From positions 558,001 to 622,000 of the forward strand of contig NZ_JAOWPS010000002.1 of the NCBI RefSeq assembly GCF_025753795.1: DNA of 64,000 nucleotides, read 5' to 3'. The translations under genes were made by a program, and so were the position numbers. The notes beneath the pieces are model-generated. The model ran no database searches. It saw nothing but the letters and a program-made list of their open reading frames with translations, and was not told the DNA's origin. Position 1 is the first letter of the stretch, and each line of letters opens with the position of its first letter. Origin of the DNA: Mesorhizobium sp. YC-39. GTDB taxonomy: Bacteria > Pseudomonadota > Alphaproteobacteria > Rhizobiales > Rhizobiaceae. Shown one piece after another: positions 8,448 to 17,834 of the stretch.

Positions 8448-8537
8448 ATGCTTGTCGACTATATCCTCGGTGGCGGTGTGACGCTGTTCCTTCTCGCCTA
8501 CCTGACTTACGCCCTCGTTCGCCCAGAACGCTTCTGA
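8448..8537 (+). CDS. kdpF: KdpF, small subunit of the K+-transporting ATPase
   Basis: 29-aa hydrophobic peptide ([20 protein letters not shown] then YALVRPERF) with the typical KdpF ending Y-A-L-V-R-P-E-R-F. It is a single-helix peptide that stabilises the KdpABC complex in the inner membrane. AACGGAAGGA lies upstream of the ATG at 8448. It is 34 bp upstream of kdpA and the order kdpF-A-B-C is canonical. Confidence 0.9.
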   Translation: MLVDYILGGGVTLFLLAYLTYALVRPERF

Positions 8538-8571
8538 CAGCAACTGGCGCCAGGCACGGAAAGCTACATCA

Positions 8572-10275
8572 ATGACTCTCAACGGATGGCTACAGATCCT
8601 CGTCTTTTGCGGGATCGTCGTTTTGCTGGTGAAGCCGCTCGGCGGCTACATGTATCGCGTTTTCAATGGCGATCGCACATTTCTTTCGCCTGTTCTCGGC
8701 CCGATCGAACGGGGTCTCTATCGCATCTCCGGAACCAGCGAGCGCGAGGAGCAGCACTGGACCAGCTATGCGGCGGGCATCATTTTCTTCAGCCTGGCCA
8801 GTTTCCTGGTGCTCTATTTCCTGCAGCGGCTTCAGGGTGTCCTGCCCCTGAATCCGGCCGGCATGACCGCGGTTGAACCCAACCTCGCCTTCAACACCGC
8901 TGTCAGCTTTCCGACCAACACCAACTGGCAGAATTACGGCGGCGAAAGCACGATGTCCTACCTCGTGCAGATGGCCGGCCTCACCGTGCAGAACTTCATG
9001 TCGGCTGCGGTCGGCATTGCCATCGCCGTCGCGCTGATCCGCGGCTTCGCCCGCGCCTCGGTGAAATCGATCGGCAATTTCTGGGTCGATATGACCCGCT
9101 GCACCCTCTACATCCTCTTGCCACTCTGCATCGTGCTGACCCTCGTTTATGTCTGGCTCGGCATGCCTCAGACGCTTGGGCCTTATGTCGACGCCACCAC
9201 GCTCGAGGGCGCGAAGCAGACAATCGCGCTTGGGCCTGTCGCCTCGCAGGTTGCCATCAAGATGCTTGGCACCAACGGCGGCGGCTTCTTCAACGCCAAT
9301 GCCGCGCATCCTTTCGAAAATCCCGATGCGATCTCCAACCTGATCCAGATGGTGTCGATCTTCGCCATCGGTGCTGCACTCACCAACGTGTTCGGCCGCA
9401 TGGTCGGCAACCAGCGCCAGGGCTGGGCGATCCTGGCCGCCATGGGCGTGCTGTTCATCGCCGGCGTCGCGGTCTGCTACTGGGCGGAAGCGTCGGGCAA
9501 CCCGCTCGTTCATGCGCTGGGCATCGACGGCGGCAACATGGAAGGCAAGGAGACCCGCTTCGGCATTGCCCTGTCGGCGCTGTTCGCGGTCGTCACCACG
9601 GCCGCATCCTGCGGCGCCGTCAACGCCATGCATGACAGTTTCACCGCGATCGGCGGCCTGATCCCGATCCTCAACATGCAGCTCGGCGAGGTCATCGTCG
9701 GCGGCGTCGGCGCCGGCTTCTACGGCATCCTGATGTTCATCATCGTCGCCGTCTTCGTCGCCGGACTGATGGTCGGCCGCACGCCGGAATATCTCGGCAA
9801 GAAGATCGAGGCCAAGGAGGTCAAGATGGCGATGCTGGCCATTCTCTGCCTGCCGCTGGCCATGCTGATCTTCACGGCCTTCGCGGTGGTGCTGCCGACC
9901 GGCGTCGCCTCCATGGCCAATGCAGGCCCACACGGTTTCTCCGAGGTGCTCTATGCCTACACCTCTGCCGCGGCCAACAATGGCTCGGCCTTCGGCGGCC
10001 TGACCGGCAACACGCCCTGGTACAACATCACGCTCGGCATCGGCATGCTGATGGGCCGCTTCCTGGTCATCATCCCGGCGCTCGCAATCGCCGGCTCGCT
10101 GGTGGCGAAGAAGACGGTTCCGGCCTCCGCCGGCACCTTCCCGACCGACGGTCCGCTGTTCGTTGGCCTGCTGGTCGGCGTCATCCTGATCGTCGTCGGC
10201 CTGACTTTCTTCCCGGCGCTGGCGATCGGACCGATCGTCGAGCACCTGGCGATGATCAACGGGCAGACCTTCTGA
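8572..10275 (+). CDS. kdpA: KdpA, K+-binding channel-like subunit
   Basis: 567 aa with about ten membrane helices, the usual KdpA length. Four selectivity-filter-like loops are visible, including the conserved [20 protein letters not shown] near residue 225-245 and [15 protein letters not shown] near residue 465. KdpA selects and binds K+ on the periplasmic side and passes it through an intersubunit tunnel to KdpB. The ATG at 8572 matches the family start (MTLNGWLQ). Induced in other bacteria at K+ limitation through KdpDE, both encoded downstream. Confidence 0.98.
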   Translation: MTLNGWLQILVFCGIVVLLVKPLGGYMYRVFNGDRTFLSPVLGPIERGLYRISGTSEREEQHWTSYAAGIIFFSLASFLVLYFLQRLQGVLPLNPAGMTAVEPNLAFNTAVSFPTNTNWQNYGGESTMSYLVQMAGLTVQNFMSAAVGIAIAVALIRGFARASVKSIGNFWVDMTRCTLYILLPLCIVLTLVYVWLGMPQTLGPYVDATTLEGAKQTIALGPVASQVAIKMLGTNGGGFFNANAAHPFENPDAISNLIQMVSIFAIGAALTNVFGRMVGNQRQGWAILAAMGVLFIAGVAVCYWAEASGNPLVHALGIDGGNMEGKETRFGIALSALFAVVTTAASCGAVNAMHDSFTAIGGLIPILNMQLGEVIVGGVGAGFYGILMFIIVAVFVAGLMVGRTPEYLGKKIEAKEVKMAMLAILCLPLAMLIFTAFAVVLPTGVASMANAGPHGFSEVLYAYTSAAANNGSAFGGLTGNTPWYNITLGIGMLMGRFLVIIPALAIAGSLVAKKTVPASAGTFPTDGPLFVGLLVGVILIVVGLTFFPALAIGPIVEHLAMINGQTF

Positions 10276-10282
10276 GACAGTC

Positions 10283-10498
10283 ATGAACCGGCTCGATATC
10301 AAGCGTCGCAAGGCTCGGCCCCGGGCCGGCAATGAGGGGGAGGCAACTCCCCCTCCCTTCCCGACCATCTCCACCTTCCTCGGCATTGCGGCAGTGATGA
10401 TCGTGATCTGGCTGCTGGCCTACGGGCCGCCGCATCTTTTTTCGGCATCCGATCGATCGGCGCCGTCCACCAACATTGATACTGGAGCCACCAAATGA
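10283..10498 (+). CDS. Small single-helix membrane protein between kdpA and kdpB (71 aa)
   Basis: 71-aa reading frame that fills the kdpA-kdpB gap. The first 25 residues are basic and Pro-rich; residues about 30-50 form a strong hydrophobic helix ([19 protein letters not shown]); a polar tail follows. It starts 8 bp after the kdpA stop, and its TGA overlaps the kdpB ATG (ATGA at 10495-10498), so kdpB translation is probably coupled to it. In the E. coli operon no such gene exists. It could be a real accessory subunit, or a frame created when a palindromic sequence entered the gap (see the hairpin at 10334). Confidence 0.55.
   Translation: MNRLDIKRRKARPRAGNEGEATPPPFPTISTFLGIAAVMIVIWLLAYGPPHLFSASDRSAPSTNIDTGATK
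10334..10355 (+). other. Perfect hairpin with GCAA tetraloop between kdpA and kdpB
   Basis: GAGGGGGAG (10334-10342), loop GCAA, CTCCCCCTC (10347-10355): a 9-bp perfect stem closed by a GNRA tetraloop. It has no T-tract, so it is more likely an mRNA-stability or processing element than a terminator. It lies inside the small intervening frame. Confidence 0.7.
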
Positions 10499-12588
10499 GC
10501 CAGTCCAAATCCGCTGTTATCATGGATGCCCGCATCCTGTGGCCCGCCATCGGTGGGGCCTTCAGGAAACTCGATCCACGCACGCTGATCAAGAATCCGG
10601 TGATGTTCGTCGTCGCCATCGTCTCGGTGCTCACCTCGGTCCTGTTCATCCGGGACCTCATAACCGGTGGCGGCGATTTCGGCTTCACCCTGCAGATCAT
10701 CATCTGGCTGTGGTTCACCGTGCTGTTCGCCAACTTCGCCGAAGCAGTGGCCGAGGGCCGCGGCAAGGCGCAGGCCGACTCGCTGCGCAAGGCGCGCACC
10801 GAGACACAGGCCAAGCTTCTGACCGGTGAGGACCGCACCAAATTCAAGCTGGTGCCCGGCACCAGCCTGAAGGTTGGTGACGCAGTGCTCGTCGAGGCCG
10901 GCGACATCATCCCGTCGGATGGCGAGGTCATCGAAGGTGTCGCTTCCGTCAACGAGGCGGCGATCACCGGCGAATCCGCGCCGGTCATCCGCGAATCCGG
11001 CGGCGACCGTTCGGCGGTGACCGGCGGCACGCAGGTCCTGTCCGACTGGATTCGCGTGCGCATCACCGCCGCCTCCGGCCATACTTTCCTTGACCGCATG
11101 ATCTCGCTGGTCGAAGGCGCCGCGCGCCAGAAGACGCCGAACGAGATCGCCCTCAACATCCTGCTCGTCGGCATGACGCTGATCTTCGTGCTGGCCACTG
11201 CGACGATCCCGAGCTTTGCCTCCTATTCCGGTGGCTATATCTCGGTCACCGTGCTGGTCGCGCTGTTCGTCACCCTGATCCCGACCACGATCGGCGCCTT
11301 GCTTTCGGCCATCGGCATCGCCGGTATGGACCGCCTGGTGCGCTTCAACGTGCTGGCCATGTCCGGCCGTGCGGTCGAGGCGGCTGGCGACGTCGACACG
11401 CTGCTGCTCGACAAGACCGGAACGATCACGCTCGGCAATCGCCAGGCGACGGAGTTCCGCCCGGTCAAGGGCGTCACCGAACAGGAACTGGCCGACGCGG
11501 CGCAGCTCGCCTCGCTCGCCGACGAAACGCCCGAGGGCCGCTCGATCGTCGTTTTGGCGAAGGAGAAATACGGCATCCGTGCCCGCGACATGGCAACGCT
11601 GCATGCCGCTTTCGTGCCCTTCACCGCGCAGACCCGCATGAGCGGCGTCGATATCGACGGCTCGTCGATCCGCAAGGGCGCCGTCGATTCGGTTCTCGCC
11701 TACGTCAACCAGTCGACATCAGCCGGCAGCGGCACACGCCCAGGCAGCGACTCCGTCCGCGATCTGCAAGCGATCGCCGACGAGATCGCCAAGTCCGGCG
11801 GCACGCCACTGGCGGTCGAGCGCGACGGGCGCCTGCTCGGCGTCGTCCATCTCAAGGACATCGTCAAGGGCGGCATCAGGGAACGCTTCGCCGAGCTGCG
11901 CAAGATGGGCATCCGCACGGTGATGATCACCGGCGACAATCCGATGACGGCGGCGGCGATCGCCGCGGAAGCCGGCGTCGACGACTTCCTCGCCCAGGCA
12001 ACACCAGAGGACAAGCTGAAGCTTATCCGCGATGAACAGGCCAAGGGCAAGCTGGTCGCCATGTGCGGCGACGGCACCAACGACGCCCCGGCGCTGGCCC
12101 AGGCCGATGTCGGCGTCGCCATGAACACCGGTACGGTCGCCGCGCGCGAAGCCGGCAACATGGTCGACCTCGACAGCGACCCGACCAAGCTGATCGAGAT
12201 CGTCGAGATCGGCAAGGCGCTCCTGATGACGCGCGGCTCGCTGACGACCTTCTCCATCGCCAACGACGTGGCCAAATACTTCGCCATCATCCCGGCCATG
12301 TTTGCCGTCTTCTACGTGGCGCCGGGGCAGACATCAGGCCCGCTGCAGGCGCTCAACATCATGCATCTGGCGACGCCGCAGAGCGCCATCCTGTCGGCGA
12401 TCATTTTCAACGCGCTGATCATCATCGCGCTGATCCCGCTGTCCTTGAAGGGCGTCAAATACCGCGCCATCGGCGCCGGTGCGCTGCTCAGCCGCAACCT
12501 TCTCGTCTACGGCCTCGGCGGCATCATCGTGCCATTTGTTGGCATCAAGCTGATCGACATGATCATCACCGCCATCGGCCTCGCATAA
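10495..12588 (+). CDS. kdpB: KdpB, catalytic P-type ATPase subunit
   Basis: 697-aa P-type ATPase. The phosphorylation motif DKTGTIT has its Asp at residue 306 (307 in E. coli). TGES (about residue 160), [10 protein letters not shown] and [12 protein letters not shown] (hinge and Mg2+ site) are all intact. It hydrolyses ATP to drive K+ uptake through KdpA. Starts with ATGA overlapping the small upstream gene; stop is 12 bp before kdpC. Confidence 0.98.
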   Translation: MSQSKSAVIMDARILWPAIGGAFRKLDPRTLIKNPVMFVVAIVSVLTSVLFIRDLITGGGDFGFTLQIIIWLWFTVLFANFAEAVAEGRGKAQADSLRKARTETQAKLLTGEDRTKFKLVPGTSLKVGDAVLVEAGDIIPSDGEVIEGVASVNEAAITGESAPVIRESGGDRSAVTGGTQVLSDWIRVRITAASGHTFLDRMISLVEGAARQKTPNEIALNILLVGMTLIFVLATATIPSFASYSGGYISVTVLVALFVTLIPTTIGALLSAIGIAGMDRLVRFNVLAMSGRAVEAAGDVDTLLLDKTGTITLGNRQATEFRPVKGVTEQELADAAQLASLADETPEGRSIVVLAKEKYGIRARDMATLHAAFVPFTAQTRMSGVDIDGSSIRKGAVDSVLAYVNQSTSAGSGTRPGSDSVRDLQAIADEIAKSGGTPLAVERDGRLLGVVHLKDIVKGGIRERFAELRKMGIRTVMITGDNPMTAAAIAAEAGVDDFLAQATPEDKLKLIRDEQAKGKLVAMCGDGTNDAPALAQADVGVAMNTGTVAAREAGNMVDLDSDPTKLIEIVEIGKALLMTRGSLTTFSIANDVAKYFAIIPAMFAVFYVAPGQTSGPLQALNIMHLATPQSAILSAIIFNALIIIALIPLSLKGVKYRAIGAGALLSRNLLVYGLGGIIVPFVGIKLIDMIITAIGLA

Positions 12589-12600
12589 GGAACCACGTCC

Positions 12601-13170
12601 ATGCTCAATCAAATCAGACCCGCGATCATCATGATCGTCTTCTTCACGATCCTGACCGGCCTGATCTATCCGATCGGCATGACCGGCATCGCCCAGGCCC
12701 TGTTTCCCAACCAGGCCAATGGCAGCCTGATCGAGAAGGATGGCAAGGTCGTCGGTTCCGAGCTGATCGGCCAGGCCTTCGCCGGCGACAACTACTTCCA
12801 CGGCCGCCCGTCTGCTGCCGGCGACGGCTACAACGCCGCCGCGTCCAGCGGTTCCAATCTCGGCCCGACCAACCCGAAGCTGATCGATCGCATCAAGGGT
12901 GACGCAGAAAAGTTGAAGGCTGAAAATCCGGGCGCGCCGGTGCCGATGGACCTCGTCACCACATCCGGCAGCGGCCTCGACCCGCATATCAGTCCCGAAG
13001 CCGCCTATTTCCAGGTCGCCAGAGTGGCCAAGGCCAGGGGCGTCGATGAAGCGAAGATCAAGGCGCTCGTCGACGGCCACGTCGAGGACCGCGAACTCGG
13101 CTTCATGGGCGAGCAGGTCGTCAACGTGCTGGCCCTCAACCTTGCGCTGGACGATGCGACGAAGCAATGA
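12601..13170 (+). CDS. kdpC: KdpC, K+-ATPase chaperone-like subunit
   Basis: 189 aa: one N-terminal membrane helix ([21 protein letters not shown]) and a periplasmic domain with the conserved [24 protein letters not shown] block around residue 62-85, and DPHISPEAA. KdpC increases the ATP affinity of KdpB and is required for complex assembly. Length and position are normal. Confidence 0.97.
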   Translation: MLNQIRPAIIMIVFFTILTGLIYPIGMTGIAQALFPNQANGSLIEKDGKVVGSELIGQAFAGDNYFHGRPSAAGDGYNAAASSGSNLGPTNPKLIDRIKGDAEKLKAENPGAPVPMDLVTTSGSGLDPHISPEAAYFQVARVAKARGVDEAKIKALVDGHVEDRELGFMGEQVVNVLALNLALDDATKQ

Positions 13171-13179
13171 TGGCGCGTA

Positions 13180-13199
13180 CGGGGATGACGCCATCCCCG
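13180..13199 (+). other. Intercistronic hairpin between kdpC and kdpD
   Basis: CGGGGATG (13180-13187), loop ACGC, CATCCCCG (13192-13199): an 8-bp perfect stem in the 45-bp gap between the structural and regulatory genes. There is no T-run after it, so it may lower or stabilise kdpDE message rather than end transcription. Confidence 0.6.
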
Positions 13200-13215
13200 G
13201 CGCCGTTGATGATCG

Positions 13216-15975
13216 ATGCTGATGCCGGACGAGAGCCGCAACGCAGAAACAAGACCCTCTCCCGACGCGCTGCTTGATCACGCGGAGCGCGAGGAGCGCG
13301 GTCGTCTGAGGATTTTCCTGGGCGCAGCCCCCGGCGTCGGCAAGACCTATGAGATGCTGATGTCGGGCCGCGCCAGACTGGCCGATGGGATTGACGTGGT
13401 GATCGGCATTGTCGAGACGCACGGCCGCAAGGAAACCCAGGCGCTGGTCGAAGGCTTTGAGGTCATCCCGCGCCGCCATGTCGACTACAAGGGCCGCAAG
13501 CTGGACGAGATGGATATCGATGCCATCCTCGCCCGGCGTCCGGCGCTGGTTCTCGTCGACGAGCTCGCCCACACCAACGCGCCCGGCAGCCGTCATCCCA
13601 AGCGCTATCTCGACGTCCAGGAAATCCTGACGCATGGCATCGACGTCTATACGACGCTCAATATCCAGCATGTCGAAAGCCTGAACGATGTCGTGGCCCA
13701 GATCACGCGCGTCCGGGTGCGCGAAACGGTTCCCGATTCCATCATTGACCAGGCCGACGATGTCGAGATCATCGACCTCACCCCCGACGACCTGATCAAG
13801 CGGCTAAGGGAAGGCAAGGTCTACTTTCCCAACACCGCCCAGCGCGCCATCGAAAACTATTTCTCGCCGGGCAATCTGACGGCGCTCAGGGAACTGGCGC
13901 TGCGGCGTACCGCCCAGCGTGTCGACGAGCAGTTGCTGAACCACATGCAGGCACACGCCATCCCCGGACCGTGGGCGGCGGGGGAAAGGGTTCTTGTCTG
14001 CGTCGACGCGCGTCCGGGCGGGGCGGCCCGCGTGCGCTATGCGCGCCGGCTGGCCGACCGCCTCCGCGCCCCCTGGACGGCACTTCATGTCGACACCCCT
14101 CGTTCGGCCGGCATGTCCGAGGAGGACAAGGATCGGCTGGCGAAGCTACTTCGCCTTGCCGAGCAGCTCGGCGCCGAAGTGACGACCATACCGGGTCAGA
14201 ACGTCGCGCAGGACATCGTTCGACATGCGACCGCGAACAACTTCACCCATATCGTGATCGGCAGGCCGACCCGATCGCGCTGGCGCGAATTGATCGAAGG
14301 CTCGCTCACTTACGATCTCATCCGCAATGCCGGCGACATCAGCGTCCATGTCATTTCGGGGACCGATCGGGGCACCGACGCTGCGTCGAGGAGCGTCAAG
14401 GCGGCAACCGAGCAGACGCAGTTCGAGGTATGGCCCTATCTCAAGGCCACGGCCTATGTCGCCGGCTCGCTCGGCGTCAGCGCGGTTCTCGACCAGTTTC
14501 TCGACGTCCGCAATCTGGCGATCATCTTTCTCATCGGGGTCCTGACGTCGGCGGTGACCGGCGGTCTCTGGCCGGCTCTGTATGCCTGCCTTATCAGCGC
14601 CCTAGCCTTCAACTATTTCTTCCTGGAACCACGCTACACGCTGACGATCCAGGATCCGGAGAGCATCGTTGCGCTGGCTGTCTTCCTGGTTGTTGCCGTC
14701 ATTGCCAGCAATCTGACGGCGCGCGTGCAGCGTCAGGCGGTCGCCGCCCGCTCGCGGGCACGGGCCACGGAAGATATCTATCTCTTCTCCAGGAAGCTCG
14801 CCGGCGCCGGCACGCTTGACGATGTGCTCTGGGCCACGGCCTTCCAGATCGCATCGATGCTGAAGCTGCGCGTGGTGCTGCTTTTGCCCGAGGACGGTTC
14901 GATCACCGTCAAGGCCGGCTATCCGCCCGACGACACGCTGGCCGAGGCCGACATCGCAGCCGCCCGCTGGGCCTGGGAGCACGATCGCCCCGCGGGCCGT
15001 GGCGCCGATACGCTGCCCGGCGCAAAGCGCCTCTATCTTCCCTTGCGGACCGGCCGCACGGCGGTTGGCGTCGTCGGCCTCGACAACGACAAGCAGGGGC
15101 CGTTGCTGACGCCCGAGCAGCAGCGTCTTCTCGACGCTCTCGCCGACCAGGCGGCGGTCGCCATCGAGCGCATCCAGCTTGTCGCCGATGTCGACCGGGC
15201 CAAGCTCGCGGCCGAGGCGGACCGCCTGCGCTCGGCATTGCTGACCTCGATTTCCCATGACCTGAAAACGCCACTGGCGGCCATCATGGGCGCTGCCGGC
15301 ACGCTGAGGGAATTCGCGCCTGCACTTCCCGAGCAGGATCGGACGGAGCTCTTGTCGACCGTACTCGACGAATCCGAACGGCTGAACCGCTTCATCGCCA
15401 ATCTGCTCGACATGACCAAGATCGAATCCGGCGCGATGGAGCCGAACTACGCCTTCCACTATGTTGGCGACATTGTCGGCTCCGCCTTGCGGCGGGCGAA
15501 GAAAATCATCGGCGAGCACAAGACAGAAATCGACATTCCGCAGAACTTGCCGATGCTGAAGCTCGATCCGGTCCTGTTCGAGCAGGTGCTGTTCAATCTG
15601 CTCGACAATGCCGCGAAATACGCACCGCCAGGGTCGACGATCCGGCTGCGGGGCTGGGTCGACAACGGCTTCGTTACCCTGCAGGTCATGGATGAAGGGC
15701 CGGGCATTCCACCGGCGGATCTGGAGCGAATTTTCGACACGTTCTACCGGGTTCGCAAGCGCGACCAGGTCCGGGCCGGCACCGGGCTGGGGCTGTCGAT
15801 CTGCCGCGGCTTCATCGAAGCGATGGGCGGGACCATAACGGCGGCAAACAGGACCGACCGCTCGGGTGCGGTCTTCACCATCAGGATGCCGGTGCCGACG
15901 GAACTGCCCCCCATGGGCGACCCCAATATGGACGAGCCCAATACCGACGACCAGAATACTGGTGACTTGGCATGA
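13216..15975 (+). CDS. kdpD: KdpD, osmosensitive K+ channel histidine kinase
   Basis: 919 aa with the full KdpD layout: N-terminal KdpD domain with Walker A GAAPGVGKT at residues 36-44, a universal-stress-protein domain (about 255-380), four closely spaced membrane helices (about 405-500), a GAF-like domain, HisKA with phospho-accepting His681 (SISHDLKTPLAAI; H673 in E. coli) and HATPase_c (DNAAKYAPPG, DEGPGI, GTGLGLSI). Starts ATG at 13216 or 13222. The last 20 residues form an unusual Asp/Asn/Pro-rich tail. It overlaps kdpE by 4 bp. Confidence 0.97.
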   Translation: MLMPDESRNAETRPSPDALLDHAEREERGRLRIFLGAAPGVGKTYEMLMSGRARLADGIDVVIGIVETHGRKETQALVEGFEVIPRRHVDYKGRKLDEMDIDAILARRPALVLVDELAHTNAPGSRHPKRYLDVQEILTHGIDVYTTLNIQHVESLNDVVAQITRVRVRETVPDSIIDQADDVEIIDLTPDDLIKRLREGKVYFPNTAQRAIENYFSPGNLTALRELALRRTAQRVDEQLLNHMQAHAIPGPWAAGERVLVCVDARPGGAARVRYARRLADRLRAPWTALHVDTPRSAGMSEEDKDRLAKLLRLAEQLGAEVTTIPGQNVAQDIVRHATANNFTHIVIGRPTRSRWRELIEGSLTYDLIRNAGDISVHVISGTDRGTDAASRSVKAATEQTQFEVWPYLKATAYVAGSLGVSAVLDQFLDVRNLAIIFLIGVLTSAVTGGLWPALYACLISALAFNYFFLEPRYTLTIQDPESIVALAVFLVVAVIASNLTARVQRQAVAARSRARATEDIYLFSRKLAGAGTLDDVLWATAFQIASMLKLRVVLLLPEDGSITVKAGYPPDDTLAEADIAAARWAWEHDRPAGRGADTLPGAKRLYLPLRTGRTAVGVVGLDNDKQGPLLTPEQQRLLDALADQAAVAIERIQLVADVDRAKLAAEADRLRSALLTSISHDLKTPLAAIMGAAGTLREFAPALPEQDRTELLSTVLDESERLNRFIANLLDMTKIESGAMEPNYAFHYVGDIVGSALRRAKKIIGEHKTEIDIPQNLPMLKLDPVLFEQVLFNLLDNAAKYAPPGSTIRLRGWVDNGFVTLQVMDEGPGIPPADLERIFDTFYRVRKRDQVRAGTGLGLSICRGFIEAMGGTITAANRTDRSGAVFTIRMPVPTELPPMGDPNMDEPNTDDQNTGDLA

Positions 15976-16664
15976 CACATTCGAACGTCAGCATATTGGT
16001 CGTCGATGACGAGCCGCCGATCCGAAAACTGCTTCGGGTCGGCCTCGGCAGCCAGGGCTATGCGATTAGCGAAGCGCCGAACGCCAAGGCGGCGATAGAA
16101 CTCGTCGAGACGGAAAAACCCGATCTGATCCTGCTCGACCTCGGCCTGCCCGGCATGGGTGGTCACGATTTGCTGCGAAAATGGAGGGACGATGGCCTGG
16201 ACATTCCGGTGGTCATCCTTTCCAGCCGCACCGACGAGTCCGGCATCGTCATGGCGCTTGAGCTCGGCGCCGATGACTACATCACGAAGCCGTTCGGCAT
16301 GAATGAGCTTGTCGCGCGCATCCGCGTGGCGCTCCGCCACAAGTTCCAGCAGCAAGGCGAGAAGCCGGTGTTCCATACTGGCGATCTCACGGTCGATCTG
16401 GTGAAGCGCATCGTCAAGGTCGAGAACAGGGAGATAAAGCTCTCGCCGAAGGAATACGACATATTGCGCATCCTCGTGCAGCATGCGGGCAAGGTTCTCA
16501 CCCACCAGTTCCTGCTGAAACAGGTCTGGGGCGATTCGACCGACGTGCAGTATCTCAGGGTCTATGTCCGTCAGCTCAGACAAAAGATCGAGAAAACGCC
16601 CGACCAGCCGCGCTACATCACGACCGAAACCGGCGTCGGGTACCGCCTGCGCGAGGTCGAGTGA
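15972..16664 (+). CDS. kdpE: KdpE, response regulator of the kdp operon
   Basis: 230-aa OmpR/PhoB-type regulator. The receiver domain shows the acidic pair DDE at 12-14, phospho-accepting Asp56 in LILLDLGLPG, and K in ITKPFGMNE; the C-terminal winged helix contains VWGDSTDVQYLRVYVRQLRQKIE and GVGYRL. It receives phosphate from KdpD and activates kdpFABC. ATG overlaps the kdpD stop (ATGA), so both are made together. Confidence 0.97.
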   Translation: MTHSNVSILVVDDEPPIRKLLRVGLGSQGYAISEAPNAKAAIELVETEKPDLILLDLGLPGMGGHDLLRKWRDDGLDIPVVILSSRTDESGIVMALELGADDYITKPFGMNELVARIRVALRHKFQQQGEKPVFHTGDLTVDLVKRIVKVENREIKLSPKEYDILRILVQHAGKVLTHQFLLKQVWGDSTDVQYLRVYVRQLRQKIEKTPDQPRYITTETGVGYRLREVE

Positions 16665-16719
16665 GTGGGCGTCAACGTGCCCCCAATTCTGCTCCACATC
16701 GGAAATCAACGAGAACGAT

Positions 16720-17181
16720 ATGAAAATCGCCGAATTCATCCGGCCGGAAAGCGTGGTCCTTGATCTCGCGGCCAAGTCGAAATCGCGTGTTCTCCAGACT
16801 ATGTCTGCGAAAGCCAGCGAGGCGCTCGGGATAGAAGAAGGGCCGATACTGCAAGCGCTTGTTGATCGGGAAAAACTCGGTTCGACAGGTATTGGCGAAG
16901 GGATCGCCATTCCGCATACGCGTGTGCCGGGCGTGGTCCATCCATTCGGCATGCTTGCCCGGCTAAGCAAGGCAATCGATTTTGAGGCCGTCGACGACAT
17001 TCCGGTGGACATCGTCTTCCTGTTGCTGATGCCGGGCGAAAGCAGGAAGGATCATCTGGACGCGCTTGCCTGCGTGGCGCGGCAGTTGCGCTCGCACGAG
17101 GTTTTGAAAAATATCCGCAGCGCTACAAGCGCCGATGAACTGTACGCAGCAATAATTTTCCAGGCGGATTCGCCCGAATGA
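16720..17181 (+). CDS. PTS EIIA-Ntr paralogue (PtsN-like) linked to kdpDE
   Basis: 153-aa PTS EIIA type 2 domain protein. The phospho-accepting His is His66 in GSTGIGEGIAIPHTRV, and PVDIVFLLLMPGESRKDHLDAL is the typical second half. It is clearly related to the housekeeping ptsN product at 39975-40439 (same His position, GSTGVGNGIAIPHGK), but is a separate gene. The ATG at 16720 was chosen from family alignment; the frame is open upstream through the end of kdpE. It is 55 bp after kdpE on the same strand. Unphosphorylated EIIA-Ntr binds and stimulates KdpD in E. coli, so a kdp-dedicated paralogue is an attractive reading, but that is inference. Confidence 0.85.
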   Translation: MKIAEFIRPESVVLDLAAKSKSRVLQTMSAKASEALGIEEGPILQALVDREKLGSTGIGEGIAIPHTRVPGVVHPFGMLARLSKAIDFEAVDDIPVDIVFLLLMPGESRKDHLDALACVARQLRSHEVLKNIRSATSADELYAAIIFQADSPE

Positions 17182-17418
17182 GAGATTGAAAGCATAATCG
17201 CGCAACACCGAGACGCTGGCCCAATCCGCCGAGAGTTCCGCGGTCCTGGCAAGCGCACCGCTGAAGCGGTCAACGAAATAGCCAGCATATTAGGATTGAC
17301 GAATATTATGTTCTGGCGGCGGGCGCGTCGATTCCGCTGCGATCGAACCTCGACCATGGCATCGCCGGACAGACGCCCTATATTAAGGGTTGTCTCTTTT
17401 GGCGCGGGAATGAACGCA

Positions 17419-17724
17419 ATGTCGCAGCCTCGTATTTCAACGATTTTCATGTCGGCAATGCTGGCTATGGGTGTGTTGTCGGGCGCAGCGTCGTCCGTTG
17501 CGGCGCAGACCGTCAACTCCGCCAATCGCAACACGCTGATCCAGCAAAATGAGTTGCAAATATTGGAAAACAGGCTGCAGCGGCAGCAATACCAGCAGCA
17601 GCAACAGCAGTTCCGTGCCCAGGATCGCCAGATCGCGCCACAACAGCGGCCGGTGGTGCCGCAGATGCAGCCGAGTTGCCAGTTGCAGCCATCGGGCAGC
17701 AGTTTTGTCAGAACGTGTCGCTGA
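17419..17724 (+). CDS. Small secreted Gln-rich protein
   Basis: About 101 aa. The ATG at 17419 follows GGGAATGA with good spacing; an ATG at 17410 is also possible. A Sec signal peptide (FMSAMLAMGVLSGAASSVAAQ) is followed by a Gln-rich helical stretch (LQILENRLQRQQYQQQQQQFRAQDRQ), a Pro/Gln linker, and a C-terminus with two Cys (PSCQLQPSGSSFVRTC) that could form a disulfide. Periplasmic; similar short Gln-rich proteins occur in rhizobia without known role. The region 17182-17409 upstream has no gene. Confidence 0.65.
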   Translation: MSQPRISTIFMSAMLAMGVLSGAASSVAAQTVNSANRNTLIQQNELQILENRLQRQQYQQQQQQFRAQDRQIAPQQRPVVPQMQPSCQLQPSGSSFVRTCR

Positions 17725-17834
17725 CAGGCTGGCGTTTTCCATTTATTTAGCCGACTTATTGGATCGAGGTGTCGTCTGATGTGGCGAACCTGATTTCGCT
17801 TCACTGGGGCGCTGCCTCGACTGAGGTTTCGCAA

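Noticed and set aside
8590..10386. 598-codon open frame on the minus strand opposite kdpA
   Set aside because: Fully antisense to a certain kdpA; composition is rich in His, Asp, Gln and Arg as expected of the reverse frame of a GC-rich membrane gene. No ribosome site or domain.
12334..13671. 445-codon minus-strand frame across kdpB-kdpC-kdpD
   Set aside because: Crosses three well-supported plus-strand genes and has no recognisable domain.
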